Positions 56,711 through 64,000 of a stretch of 64,000 bases of DNA are shown one piece after another. The position numbers and the translations under genes were made by a program. This DNA comes from Phenylobacterium sp. (GTDB taxonomy: Bacteria > Pseudomonadota > Alphaproteobacteria > Caulobacterales > Caulobacteraceae): positions 23,178 through 87,177 of the forward strand of contig NZ_JAUYNW010000092.1 in NCBI RefSeq assembly GCF_030698145.1, read 5' to 3'. The notes under the pieces are model-generated. The model saw only the letters and a list, made by a program, of their open reading frames with translations, was not told the DNA's origin and ran no database searches. Position 1 is the first letter of the stretch; each line of letters opens with the position of its first letter.

Positions 56711-58861
56711 TCATGCAATCTTGAAATCCGGGGTCGCGTTGCGCCCCGCCTCGGCCGCGACGGTGGCGTATCCAGGTGCGGCGGTGGGTCCCAGGGCCTC
56801 GTCGATGGCGGCGAAGAGCTTGCCCGCATCGATCGGCTTGGGAACGAACCCGGACATGCCGGCGTCCATGTATTCCTTGACCTGATGGCTCATGACGTTG
56901 GCCGAGAGGGCCAAGATCGGCATCGGCGCTCGCTCGAGTTCGGCCTCGTGACGGCGGATCGCCAGGGTCGCGTCCAGCCCGTTCATCTCCGGCATCTGAA
57001 TATCCATCAGCACGAGGTCGAAGTCGCCGGCGATGACCGCTTCGATCGCTTCGCGGCCATTGGAAACCAGTGTGAGTTCGACCCCGGCCGGCTCCAGCAA
57101 GGACTTGAGAATCAACTGGTTGGTGGCGTTGTCCTCGGCGGCGAGAATGCGCGCGATCACGCCGCTTGCGGGTGGCGGATCAGGCTCGGCGCGGCGGCTC
57201 GGCGCCTCGCCGCGTTTTTCCAGCGGCAAGGTGAAGGTGAAGCGCGAACCGTGCCCCTGAACGCTCTCCACCGCGATCCGGCCGCCCATCAGTTCGATCA
57301 GCTCGCGACTGATCGCCAAGCCCAGCCCGGTCCCGCCGAACCTGCGATTGGAGGCGGCGTCCACCTGGTTGAATTTCTGGAACAGCTCACCCAGCCGTTC
57401 GGCGGGAATGCCGATGCCGGTGTCATGGACGACGAAGGCGAGGCCCTGCGGGACGGTCGTGACCGTGACGCCCACTTCGCCGTCCGCGGTGAACTTCACG
57501 GCGTTCGACACCAGGTTGCCGATGACCTGGCGAAGGCGGAAGCCGTCGCCCCACCACAGTCCGCGCGCCTCGGGGGCGATGTGAACCTTGAGGGAGACGT
57601 CCTTCTGCGCGGCCAGGTTCTTGAACGTCTCGCTGGCGCTTTCGATGGCTTCGGCGAGATCGAATTCGTGACGGTCGATCTCGATCCGCCCGGCTTCGAT
57701 CTTCGAGATGTCGAGGACGTCGTTCAGGACGACGAGCAGCGACTGGCCCGAGGCGCGGATCACCTTCAACCGTCCGGCCTGGGCCTCGGAGAGGTCCTGC
57801 CGGGACATCACCTGCGCCATGCCGAGGATGCCGTTGAGCGGCGTACGGATCTCGTGGCTCATGTTCGCCAGGAACTGGGACTTGGCGATGTTGGCGCTGT
57901 CGGCCTGGTCGCGCGCGCGCACGAGTTCGGCCATGGTCCGCGCCAGCGCCGCGTCCCGGGTCGCGAGCTCCTGGATGATCGACCTCATGCGCGCCACGAG
58001 AGCCAGGCCGGCGCCCAGCAGGATCAATCCGCCGATCAAGGAGGCCGGGATGGCGTCGATCAAGACCTGCCTGCCGGGTTGCTTCGGCGTCCAGGCGAGT
58101 TGGCCGACGGCGCGGCCGTTGATGTCGACGATGGGGATGCTCGCGCGGCTCTCCGCCGATCGGCCGGGCACGACGCTGGCGTGCCGAACCCGAAGGTCAT
58201 GATCCATGTCGGTCAGGAAGGCCCCGTCCATGCGGCGCGCCGAGACCACGATCTCCGCGCCGCCCGCCCGTTGCGGAACGGCGTCGGTCTCGGGCCTGAC
58301 GGTCGTGGCCCCGACCAGGTAGAACTGGCCGTCCGACACGACCACGCCATGGGTGGTCAGGGAAGGATCGATGGCGAGCCGCGAGGACGGCGTGGCTGAG
58401 TCGCGTATCGCTCGCTCGCGATCCCGCAGCCGCGCCAAAAGTGGTGCGACGGAGCGGGAGAACGCCGAGACCGCTGATGGCGAAGCCCGGCTCTCGCCGC
58501 GCCACGCATAGACCGACCTGTCCCGACTATCGAAGATCACGGTGATGTCGTGGTCCATGTAGTCGGCGTAGTAGCTGCCGATCTCGACGTCAGCCCAGAC
58601 CAGGTCGACCGTTGGCCCAAGCCTTTTGTAGGCGTCGTCCCAGACGGTGGCGGAACTGATGTCGGTGACGATCTGGTCGAGGGTGCGATCGATTCGAACC
58701 GACACCAGTCGGCGTTCCTCACCGACCTGCACCCGGTCCACCGAGACGGCGGTGTGCGCCAGCAGACCCGCAGCGCCGGCGGTTACGATCGCCAGGATCA
58801 ACGCCGCCAAGGCGACGATCCGGCGGGCCGCGATCTGACTCTGGGAAGTGTTGGAGACCAT
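56711..58861 (-). CDS. Membrane CHASE4 hybrid histidine kinase
   Basis: A protein of 716 residues. Two membrane segments (ALAALILAIVTAGAAGLLA and ASLIGGLILLGAGLALVA) enclose a periplasmic CHASE4 domain, identified by TVWDDAYKRLG and YYADYMDHDITVIFD. HisKA follows with His336 in NMSHEIRTPLNG, then HATPase (DTGIGIP, GGTGLGLAI) and a receiver domain with Asp620 in LVLMDIQMP. An upstream in-frame GTG at 58954 adds 31 residues without a ribosome site. The ligand and partner are unknown. Confidence 0.88.
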   Translation of the reverse strand: MVSNTSQSQIAARRIVALAALILAIVTAGAAGLLAHTAVSVDRVQVGEERRLVSVRIDRTLDQIVTDISSATVWDDAYKRLGPTVDLVWADVEIGSYYADYMDHDITVIFDSRDRSVYAWRGESRASPSAVSAFSRSVAPLLARLRDRERAIRDSATPSSRLAIDPSLTTHGVVVSDGQFYLVGATTVRPETDAVPQRAGGAEIVVSARRMDGAFLTDMDHDLRVRHASVVPGRSAESRASIPIVDINGRAVGQLAWTPKQPGRQVLIDAIPASLIGGLILLGAGLALVARMRSIIQELATRDAALARTMAELVRARDQADSANIAKSQFLANMSHEIRTPLNGILGMAQVMSRQDLSEAQAGRLKVIRASGQSLLVVLNDVLDISKIEAGRIEIDRHEFDLAEAIESASETFKNLAAQKDVSLKVHIAPEARGLWWGDGFRLRQVIGNLVSNAVKFTADGEVGVTVTTVPQGLAFVVHDTGIGIPAERLGELFQKFNQVDAASNRRFGGTGLGLAISRELIELMGGRIAVESVQGHGSRFTFTLPLEKRGEAPSRRAEPDPPPASGVIARILAAEDNATNQLILKSLLEPAGVELTLVSNGREAIEAVIAGDFDLVLMDIQMPEMNGLDATLAIRRHEAELERAPMPILALSANVMSHQVKEYMDAGMSGFVPKPIDAGKLFAAIDEALGPTAAPGYATVAAEAGRNATPDFKIA

Positions 58862-59033
58862 TGCGCCCGCGATGAAGATCGGTCCGGACGCTCGCAGACG
58901 GCCGTCATCAAACCGTAAAGAGGCAGGATGTGGCAATGCAGCACGCTTTGCCACAACTAGGGAGGGTTGCTTCTATTCTTCAAAAGCTTAAGGCGATCCA
59001 TACCTCCCAGAATGGGCGCCCATGGGTGGCCTG

Positions 59034-60038
59034 TTAGGCGACTCTCACTCGCGCCGTGCTTTCCGGCAGGTCCTGCCCGAAAGCGCGCTGGTAGAACTCG
59101 GCGACGGTGCCGCGCTCCAGCTCATCGCACTTGTTCAGGAAGGTCATCCGGAACGACAGCGCCAGGTCCCCGCCAAAGATCTCGGCGTTCTGGGCCCAGG
59201 TGATCACCGTCCGCGGGCTCATGACCGTGGAGATGTCCCCGTTCATGAAGGCGTTGCGGGTCATGTCGGCCACGCGGACCATGGCGGCGATGGTGCGCTT
59301 GCCCTCGGCGTTGTCGTAGTGCGGCGACTTGGCCAGCACGATGTCGGCTTCGACGTCGTGGGCCAGGTAGTTCAGCGTGGTGACGATCGACCAGCGGTCC
59401 ATCTGACCTTGGTTGATCTGCTGGGTGCCGTGATAGAGGCCCGTGGTGTCGCCCAGACCGATGGTGTTGGTCGTGGAGAACAGGCGGAAGAACGGGTTGG
59501 GCCGGATCACGCGGTTCTGGTCGAGCAGGGTCAGCTTGCCCTGGGCTTCCAGGATGCGCTGAATCACGAACATCACGTCCGGACGGCCGGCGTCGTATTC
59601 GTCGAACACCAGGGCCACCGGCCGCTGGATCGTCCAGGGCAGGATGCCTTCGCGGAACTCGGTGACCTGCTTGCCGTCCTTCAGGACGATGGCGTCCTTG
59701 CCGACCAGGTCGATACGCGACACGTGGCTGTCCAGGTTCACCCGGATCAGCGGCCAGTTGAGGCGCGCGGCCACCTGCTCGATGTGGGTCGACTTGCCCG
59801 TGCCGTGATAGCCCTGGACCATCACCCGGCGATCGAAGGCGAACCCGGCGCAGATGGCCTTGGTGGTCTCCGGATCGAACTTATAGGCGGTGTCCAGATC
59901 GGGCACGTGGGCGTCGCGCTGCGAGAACGCGGGCACGGTCATGTCACTGTCCACGCCGAAGGCCTCGCGAATGGAGACCTTCTTGTCCGGGACCAGCGCG
60001 ATCAGCTTGTCGTCTTGGGTGTCGGCGAAAGAAGTCAT
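59034..60038 (-). CDS. cobS: Cobaltochelatase subunit CobS
   Basis: A protein of 334 residues, an AAA+ ATPase: Walker [10 protein letters not shown], Walker [12 protein letters not shown], sensor ATTNT-like [11 protein letters not shown], and a [11 protein letters not shown] segment. N-terminal residues are the CobS type. It drives cobalt chelation with CobT. CobS is also widely kept in bacteria lacking B12 synthesis, so its substrate here is uncertain. It is on the same strand as cobT but separated from it by three unrelated genes. Confidence 0.93.
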   Translation of the reverse strand: MTSFADTQDDKLIALVPDKKVSIREAFGVDSDMTVPAFSQRDAHVPDLDTAYKFDPETTKAICAGFAFDRRVMVQGYHGTGKSTHIEQVAARLNWPLIRVNLDSHVSRIDLVGKDAIVLKDGKQVTEFREGILPWTIQRPVALVFDEYDAGRPDVMFVIQRILEAQGKLTLLDQNRVIRPNPFFRLFSTTNTIGLGDTTGLYHGTQQINQGQMDRWSIVTTLNYLAHDVEADIVLAKSPHYDNAEGKRTIAAMVRVADMTRNAFMNGDISTVMSPRTVITWAQNAEIFGGDLALSFRMTFLNKCDELERGTVAEFYQRAFGQDLPESTARVRVA

Positions 60039-60119
60039 GGCGGGCTTCGATTACAGGGTTACGCGGTCAATGCAAACGGCAGTTTGCGGGCTTGGGGCGA
60101 CTTGGGCCCTGGGTGTGGC

Positions 60120-61130
60120 TCAGGCGCTTTCCGCATCCTGCCGCAGCTTCCGTGGGGTCAGTCCCCACCAGGCTTTGACCGCGCGGGAGAAGGCGCTCTC
60201 CTGGGAGTAGCCCAGGCCGCGGGCCAGTTCGGCCAGCGGCAGGCGCGACTGGGTGAGCAGCAGCATGGCCTCGCGCATCCGCGTTTCGTCGCGCAGCTGG
60301 GTGAAACTGACGCCTGCTTCGGTCAACCGCCGCTGGAGACTGCGCAGGGAAAGGCCGAGTTCGCCGGCGGTGTCGGCGACGCTGGCCGTCTCGAACCCGG
60401 CCCGGCGGATCACCGCCTGCACATGGGCGCAAAGGGCTTCGTCGCGGTCCTGGTCGTGCAGCAGCCCTTCCGCATAAGCCATGTTCAGCTCCAGCAGGCG
60501 CGGGTCGGCGCCGGGGATCGGCCGGGCGAGGTCGGCGCGCGCGAAGACCAGGCCCGCGCGGGCCGCGAACTCGACCGGCAGGTCCAGGAAATCCTCATAG
60601 ATCGACCGAGGCGCCGGCGCGCCGGCCATCAGGATCACCCGCGCGGGCCGCACGCCGGACCCGTTCAACCCGGCCCGGCGCCCGGCCGTGGAGCCCAGGA
60701 CCGACTCGATCTGCAGGCGGTGGGCGTCCACCGGTCCCGGCGTGGGCATGTAGGTCAGCCTCAGGCCCTGCGCCTCGTCGGTGGCGTGATAGACGCCGCT
60801 GTTGCTGACAAGCTGCTGGTAGCGCAGCAGGCGGGCCAGCGCCTCGCCCACCGTGGCGCTGTGGGCGCCGATGATCGCCACGACGTTGGTCGCCTGCACC
60901 GGCAGGCCCGCGCCCACCTTGAATCCCAGCAGGGGATCGGGATGCAGCATGGCCGCGCGGCGCCACAGCCGGCGGGCGGAGGCGACATCCACCCGGGAAT
61001 CGCGGGCGACGAAACCGTCCTCGAAGCCACGCAGGCCATCGGTGAGGGCGCGCCGTTCCAGGCCCTCGCGGACCAGGCCGTCGAGGGCCGCGTTCATCCA
61101 GCCCGCCATGATGGTGGAAGCCCCGCTCAT
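60120..61130 (-). CDS. AraC-family regulator (arabinose-binding-like N-domain)
   Basis: A protein of 336 residues. The N-terminal 200 residues look like the Arabinose_bd domain found in OruR/ArgR-type AraC proteins; the C-terminal 90 hold the two helix-turn-helix units (TAGELGLSLRSLQRRLTEAG and LARGLGYSQESAFSRAVKAW), complete with a GLTPRKLR end. It is divergent from the TauD-like gene and probably regulates it through the inverted repeat between them. Confidence 0.88.
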   Translation of the reverse strand: MSGASTIMAGWMNAALDGLVREGLERRALTDGLRGFEDGFVARDSRVDVASARRLWRRAAMLHPDPLLGFKVGAGLPVQATNVVAIIGAHSATVGEALARLLRYQQLVSNSGVYHATDEAQGLRLTYMPTPGPVDAHRLQIESVLGSTAGRRAGLNGSGVRPARVILMAGAPAPRSIYEDFLDLPVEFAARAGLVFARADLARPIPGADPRLLELNMAYAEGLLHDQDRDEALCAHVQAVIRRAGFETASVADTAGELGLSLRSLQRRLTEAGVSFTQLRDETRMREAMLLLTQSRLPLAELARGLGYSQESAFSRAVKAWWGLTPRKLRQDAESA

Positions 61131-61144
61131 GGGATCGACTAGAG

Positions 61145-61183
61145 ATCATGCGCCAGTCCAAGCCAAGTCCCTTGGCGCATGAT
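61145..61183. promoter_or_regulatory. Inverted repeat between the AraC and TauD genes
   Basis: Perfect eleven-base arms ATCATGCGCCA and TGGCGCATGAT, 17 bases apart, lie within the 121-base divergent region. Such long matching arms are unlikely by chance. Binding by the AraC protein is inference. Confidence 0.72.
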
Positions 61184-61251
61184 GTCAAATCTTCGGCGCG
61201 TGCGGCCAAGCGGGGAGGCCTAGGGTCGTCTCGACAAACCGGAGGAACGCC

Positions 61252-62109
61252 ATGGGCCAGATCGCCGAGATCACCGTCACGCCCCAGGATACGGGCTTCG
61301 GCGCCCTGATCGAGGGTGTCGACCTGTCCCGCCCGCTGCCGCCCGCCGTCCTTGAGGCCGTGAAGGCCGCCTGGGCCCGGCACTCGGTGGTGGCCTTCCC
61401 CGGCCAGCCGCTGTCGCTGGAGGCCCTGGAGGCCTTCACCCAGGCCATCGGCCCCTTCGGCGTCGATCCCTTCATCGCGCCCATGGCGGACCATCCGAAT
61501 GTCCTGGAGCTGCGCCGCGAGCCGGACGAGAAGGCGACGAACTTCGGCGCCGGCTGGCACTCCGACTGGAGCTTCCAGAAGACCCCGCCCGCCGCCACCC
61601 TGCTGCGTTCCCAGGTCGTGCCGCCCGTGGGCGGCGACACCCTGTTCGCCGACTGCTCGCGCGCCTACGAGGCCCTGTCGCCGGTGATGCAGGCGATGCT
61701 GGCGCCCATGAGGGCGGTGCACTCCGCCAGCCGCGCCTACGGAACCCAGGGCGTCTTCGCCAAGGAGACCGCCAAGCGGACGATGGAGATCATCGTCTCC
61801 CCCGAGGCCGACAAGACCCTGACCCACCCGTTGGTGCGCACCCATCCCGTCACTGGCCGCAAGGCGCTGTTCGTCAGCCCGGTCTACACGGTGGGGATCG
61901 AGGGCATGACGGTCCCGGAGAGCCAGGCGATCCTAGGCTTCCTGTTCGCCCACATCGTCCAGGACGCGTTCGTCTATCGTCACAAATGGCGGAAGGACAT
62001 GCTGCTCATGTGGGACAACCGCTGCACCGTCCATTTCGCCGAGGGCGGCTATGACGGCCACCTGCGGGTCATGCATCGCACGACCGTCGCTGGCGAGGTT
62101 CCGCGTTAG
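61252..62109 (+). CDS. TauD/TfdA-family dioxygenase
   Basis: A protein of 285 residues, an iron(II)/2-oxoglutarate oxygenase. The metal motif begins HSDW (first His and Asp) with the distal His in MHRTTV; the 2-oxoglutarate Arg is in HLRVMHR. Substrates in this group include taurine, 2,4-D and alkyl sulfates; this one cannot be assigned. The start has GGAGG at a good distance. No sulfonate transport genes are nearby. Confidence 0.88.
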   Translation: MGQIAEITVTPQDTGFGALIEGVDLSRPLPPAVLEAVKAAWARHSVVAFPGQPLSLEALEAFTQAIGPFGVDPFIAPMADHPNVLELRREPDEKATNFGAGWHSDWSFQKTPPAATLLRSQVVPPVGGDTLFADCSRAYEALSPVMQAMLAPMRAVHSASRAYGTQGVFAKETAKRTMEIIVSPEADKTLTHPLVRTHPVTGRKALFVSPVYTVGIEGMTVPESQAILGFLFAHIVQDAFVYRHKWRKDMLLMWDNRCTVHFAEGGYDGHLRVMHRTTVAGEVPR

Positions 62110-62133
62110 CGGTCGCCGGCCGGGTCGCGGACT

Positions 62134-63123
62134 TCAGAACGCGACGGGGACCCGGCGTCCTGGCGGGGAAAATCGCTCCGTCCAGCGCATCCGCAGTTCG
62201 TCCACGGGGCGATCGAAGACCAGATAGAGCCCGACGGCCATGAGAACGGTGGCCAGGAGCGCGGCGGGCTTGGCCACAAGCGGGGCGGTCTGGTGACTGA
62301 CCAGATAGGCTGCGATCGGATAGTGCACGAGATAGACCGGGAAGCTGAGATTGCCGAGATGGCGATCCAGGTCGCCTGAGGGCTTGGCGATCGACCGGGC
62401 CACATAGGGCAGCAGCGGCAGCATCCAGAAGAACGCGAAGATGTCGCGGTGGAACGGGTCGGCCACGGTCTTGTCGACAAAGGACCTGGTCGCCGGCGCC
62501 ACGGCGGCCACGACCGTCAGGATGACGAAGGCGGCGAGGGAGGCATGGGCCAGCCGGCGGCTGGGTTCCCAACCGCGGAGGTGGGTCAGGACGCCCAGGA
62601 CGAACACGGGAAGGTACTGGGCCACCGAGACGATTCCGAAATGGCCGGCGATCACCCAGCCCAGGATGGCGATGGTCAGCGATCCGACGCCCACCGCCCA
62701 CAGGGGCAGGCTCATCGCCATGCCGACGATCAGCGGGATGAGCAGGTAGAACTGCAACTCGACATCCAGCGACCAGGAGATGCCGATCGGGTCATTGTCG
62801 CTGCTGGCGACGCCGATCAGCGAGAGGTTCTCCGCCTGGATGGGGCGCTGCAGGAGAATGGCCGCGGCGATCAGAGCCAGCAGGTACAGCGGCGCAATCC
62901 GCAGGTACCGGCTGGCGTAGAAGCGGCCCAGCCGGCGCTGCTGGAACTTCCGATCCCACATTCGCGCGACCCAGTAGCCGCTGAGATAGAAGAACAGGAG
63001 GACCGCCAGCCGTCCGATGTCCAGCCTCGAGAGATGGGAGGCGACCACGGCGAAGGCGAGGAGCAGCCTGAATGCTCCTGGCGACAGAATGCCGTCAGGC
63101 GGGACCGCGCCTTTCCAAAACAT
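62134..63123 (-). CDS. Acyltransferase-3 family membrane protein (OafA/YrhL type)
   Basis: A protein of 329 residues with about ten membrane helices. An early FAVVASHLSRLDIG has the conserved His of the family; LFFYLSGYWVARM and ISWSLDVELQFYLL follow the pattern. These enzymes O-acylate sugars or lipids at the inner membrane. No polysaccharide genes are adjacent, so the acceptor is unknown. It is convergent with the dioxygenase gene, stops 24 bases apart. Confidence 0.85.
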   Translation of the reverse strand: MFWKGAVPPDGILSPGAFRLLLAFAVVASHLSRLDIGRLAVLLFFYLSGYWVARMWDRKFQQRRLGRFYASRYLRIAPLYLLALIAAAILLQRPIQAENLSLIGVASSDNDPIGISWSLDVELQFYLLIPLIVGMAMSLPLWAVGVGSLTIAILGWVIAGHFGIVSVAQYLPVFVLGVLTHLRGWEPSRRLAHASLAAFVILTVVAAVAPATRSFVDKTVADPFHRDIFAFFWMLPLLPYVARSIAKPSGDLDRHLGNLSFPVYLVHYPIAAYLVSHQTAPLVAKPAALLATVLMAVGLYLVFDRPVDELRMRWTERFSPPGRRVPVAF

Positions 63124-63299
63124 AGCGCTGTCCCTCGACGAGCCTCAAACCCCACGGCCCGCCAACGGTGAAAACCCAGGCGCCGTTCCACGCGGGCGTG
63201 TTCGCGATCGCGTGATTGCAGCCACGGTTGTTCGGCGCGCCGGCGTTCCGCACCGGGCTCCGGCGGCTATTTCTGTACGCGGCGTCAGACGCGCCGGTC

Positions 63300-63953
63300 T
63301 CAGGCCATCTTGGCTTTGCGCAGGACCTGGTAGGCCTTGATGACCCGCTGCAGCTTGTGCTCGGCCGAGCGGTCGCCGCCGTTGGAATCGGGGTGGCAGC
63401 GCTTCACCAGCTCGATGTAGCGGGCGCGGATCTTCGGCGGGTCAGCCGAGTCCTCAAGGTCGAGGTCGGCCAGGGCGTTGCGCTCCAGCTTGCCGATTCG
63501 CCGGGCCTCGGGGGTCGCCACGCGGGCGTTGGGTCCACCGCCGCCGAACAGGTTGAACGGGTCGCGATAGCCCTGGCCCTTGCCGAAGTTGTGGCTGGCG
63601 GCCGCCGATTCGCGGGAGAAGCGGCTGGCCTTGAACTCCCAGGTCGGCCGGTCGCCGGCGGCGCTCTGGGCCTGGCGCTGACGCACCTCGCCCTCGCTCA
63701 TGCCGGCGAAGAAGTTCCACTGGCGGTTATATTCGGCCGCGTGGCCCTGGCAGAACCAGTAGTGCTCATTGAGCATGTCGCGGGATTTCGGCGCGCGCGC
63801 GGTCGCCGCCAGGCGGCACCCCGCATGGTCGCAAGCCCGTTCCCCGGGCTTGAGCGCAAAGACGTCGTCATCGGCCTGTGCGGCCTCTTCGGGGGTCGGC
63901 GGACGCACCCGGATGTCGACAAACTTAGGCTTGTATTGAAACGCGCCGGCCAT
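63300..63953 (-). CDS. J-domain (DnaJ-like) protein
   Basis: A protein of 217 residues whose C-terminal 60 form a J domain with the HPD tripeptide in KRCHPDSNGGD, so it can stimulate a DnaK-type chaperone. The N-terminal 150 residues contain a Cys/His-rich stretch (ACDHAGCRLAA, then CQGH), perhaps a metal site. I recall this type beside cobS in other alphaproteobacteria; here 3.2 kb separate them. Confidence 0.85.
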   Translation of the reverse strand: MAGAFQYKPKFVDIRVRPPTPEEAAQADDDVFALKPGERACDHAGCRLAATARAPKSRDMLNEHYWFCQGHAAEYNRQWNFFAGMSEGEVRQRQAQSAAGDRPTWEFKASRFSRESAAASHNFGKGQGYRDPFNLFGGGGPNARVATPEARRIGKLERNALADLDLEDSADPPKIRARYIELVKRCHPDSNGGDRSAEHKLQRVIKAYQVLRKAKMA

Positions 63954-64000
63954 GACCCAAGTATGAGGCTCCTAGAGTCCCTTTCAAGAATTGAACTTGA

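Overview
The window is GC-rich chromosomal DNA from an alphaproteobacterium, most likely Caulobacterales (Caulobacter/Phenylobacterium-like). The pointers are FtsE/FtsX next to a zinc-ribbon/DUF3426 protein, CarD, FdxA, a SUV3-like helicase with an S4 protein, CobS/CobT, many PAS or CHASE hybrid kinases, PilZ proteins and DUF2125. This placement is inference from gene content. There is no rRNA, prophage, transposase, CRISPR array or plasmid module. It reads as ordinary core and semi-core chromosome with scattered accessory genes.

Layout. 1-4.7 kb: end of a DinG-like helicase, a Coq4-family protein, an exported PL10-like pectate lyase and a small hypothetical. 4.8-12.8 kb: an EF-G-like GTPase, a chorismate mutase/hisC/tyrC operon, a Tat-exported M24 peptidase, DUF2125 and a ChaC-type cyclotransferase. 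12.9-17.4 kb: the operon ftsE-ftsX-ydcF-like-plsC, with a divergent zinc-ribbon protein and a phosphoribosyltransferase. 17.4-21.4 kb: argH, a small lipoprotein and lysA overlapping as one operon, a divergent TlpA-like thioredoxin, and cspA. 21.6-24.5 kb: a PAS hybrid kinase and two small XRE regulators. 24.8-30.5 kb: a glyoxylate-shunt locus (aceA, an ScfR-family regulator, glcB) and tRNA-Arg(CCT). 30.6-35.4 kb: a tiny membrane protein, two PilZ proteins, dctA, a CAP protein, an esterase and carD. 35.6-42.7 kb: fdxA, a penicillin-acylase family protein, an amidase, an S4 protein and a SUV3-like helicase. 43-48.6 kb: a DUF885 protein and a TetR-HlyD-ABC export operon with a near-perfect operator. 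48.8-50 kb: an OmpA lipoprotein and rpmB. 50.1-64 kb: an MBL lipoprotein, a phytase-like lipoprotein, cobT, cobS and a J-domain protein, interleaved with unrelated genes.

How the genes work together. The clearest functional units are acetate/fatty-acid carbon use (aceA, glcB and their regulator, with DctA nearby for C4 acids), aromatic amino acid synthesis (chorismate mutase, TyrC, HisC as a likely aminotransferase), arginine/lysine synthesis (argH, lysA), cell division and envelope (ftsEX, ydcF-like, plsC), and a regulated efflux system. Two blocks that I recall as contiguous in other alphaproteobacteria appear to have been opened by insertions: helicase-S4-(amidase, acylase)-fdxA-carD, and rpmB-(MBL)-phytase-like-cobT-(three genes)-cobS-(three genes)-J protein. 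Several sharp inverted repeats sit where operators would be expected. Short palindromic intergenic repeats of at least three types are present. I did not find a clearly new multi-gene system; the best leads are the operators, the unassigned 412-residue protein, the atypical EF-G and the two interrupted blocks.
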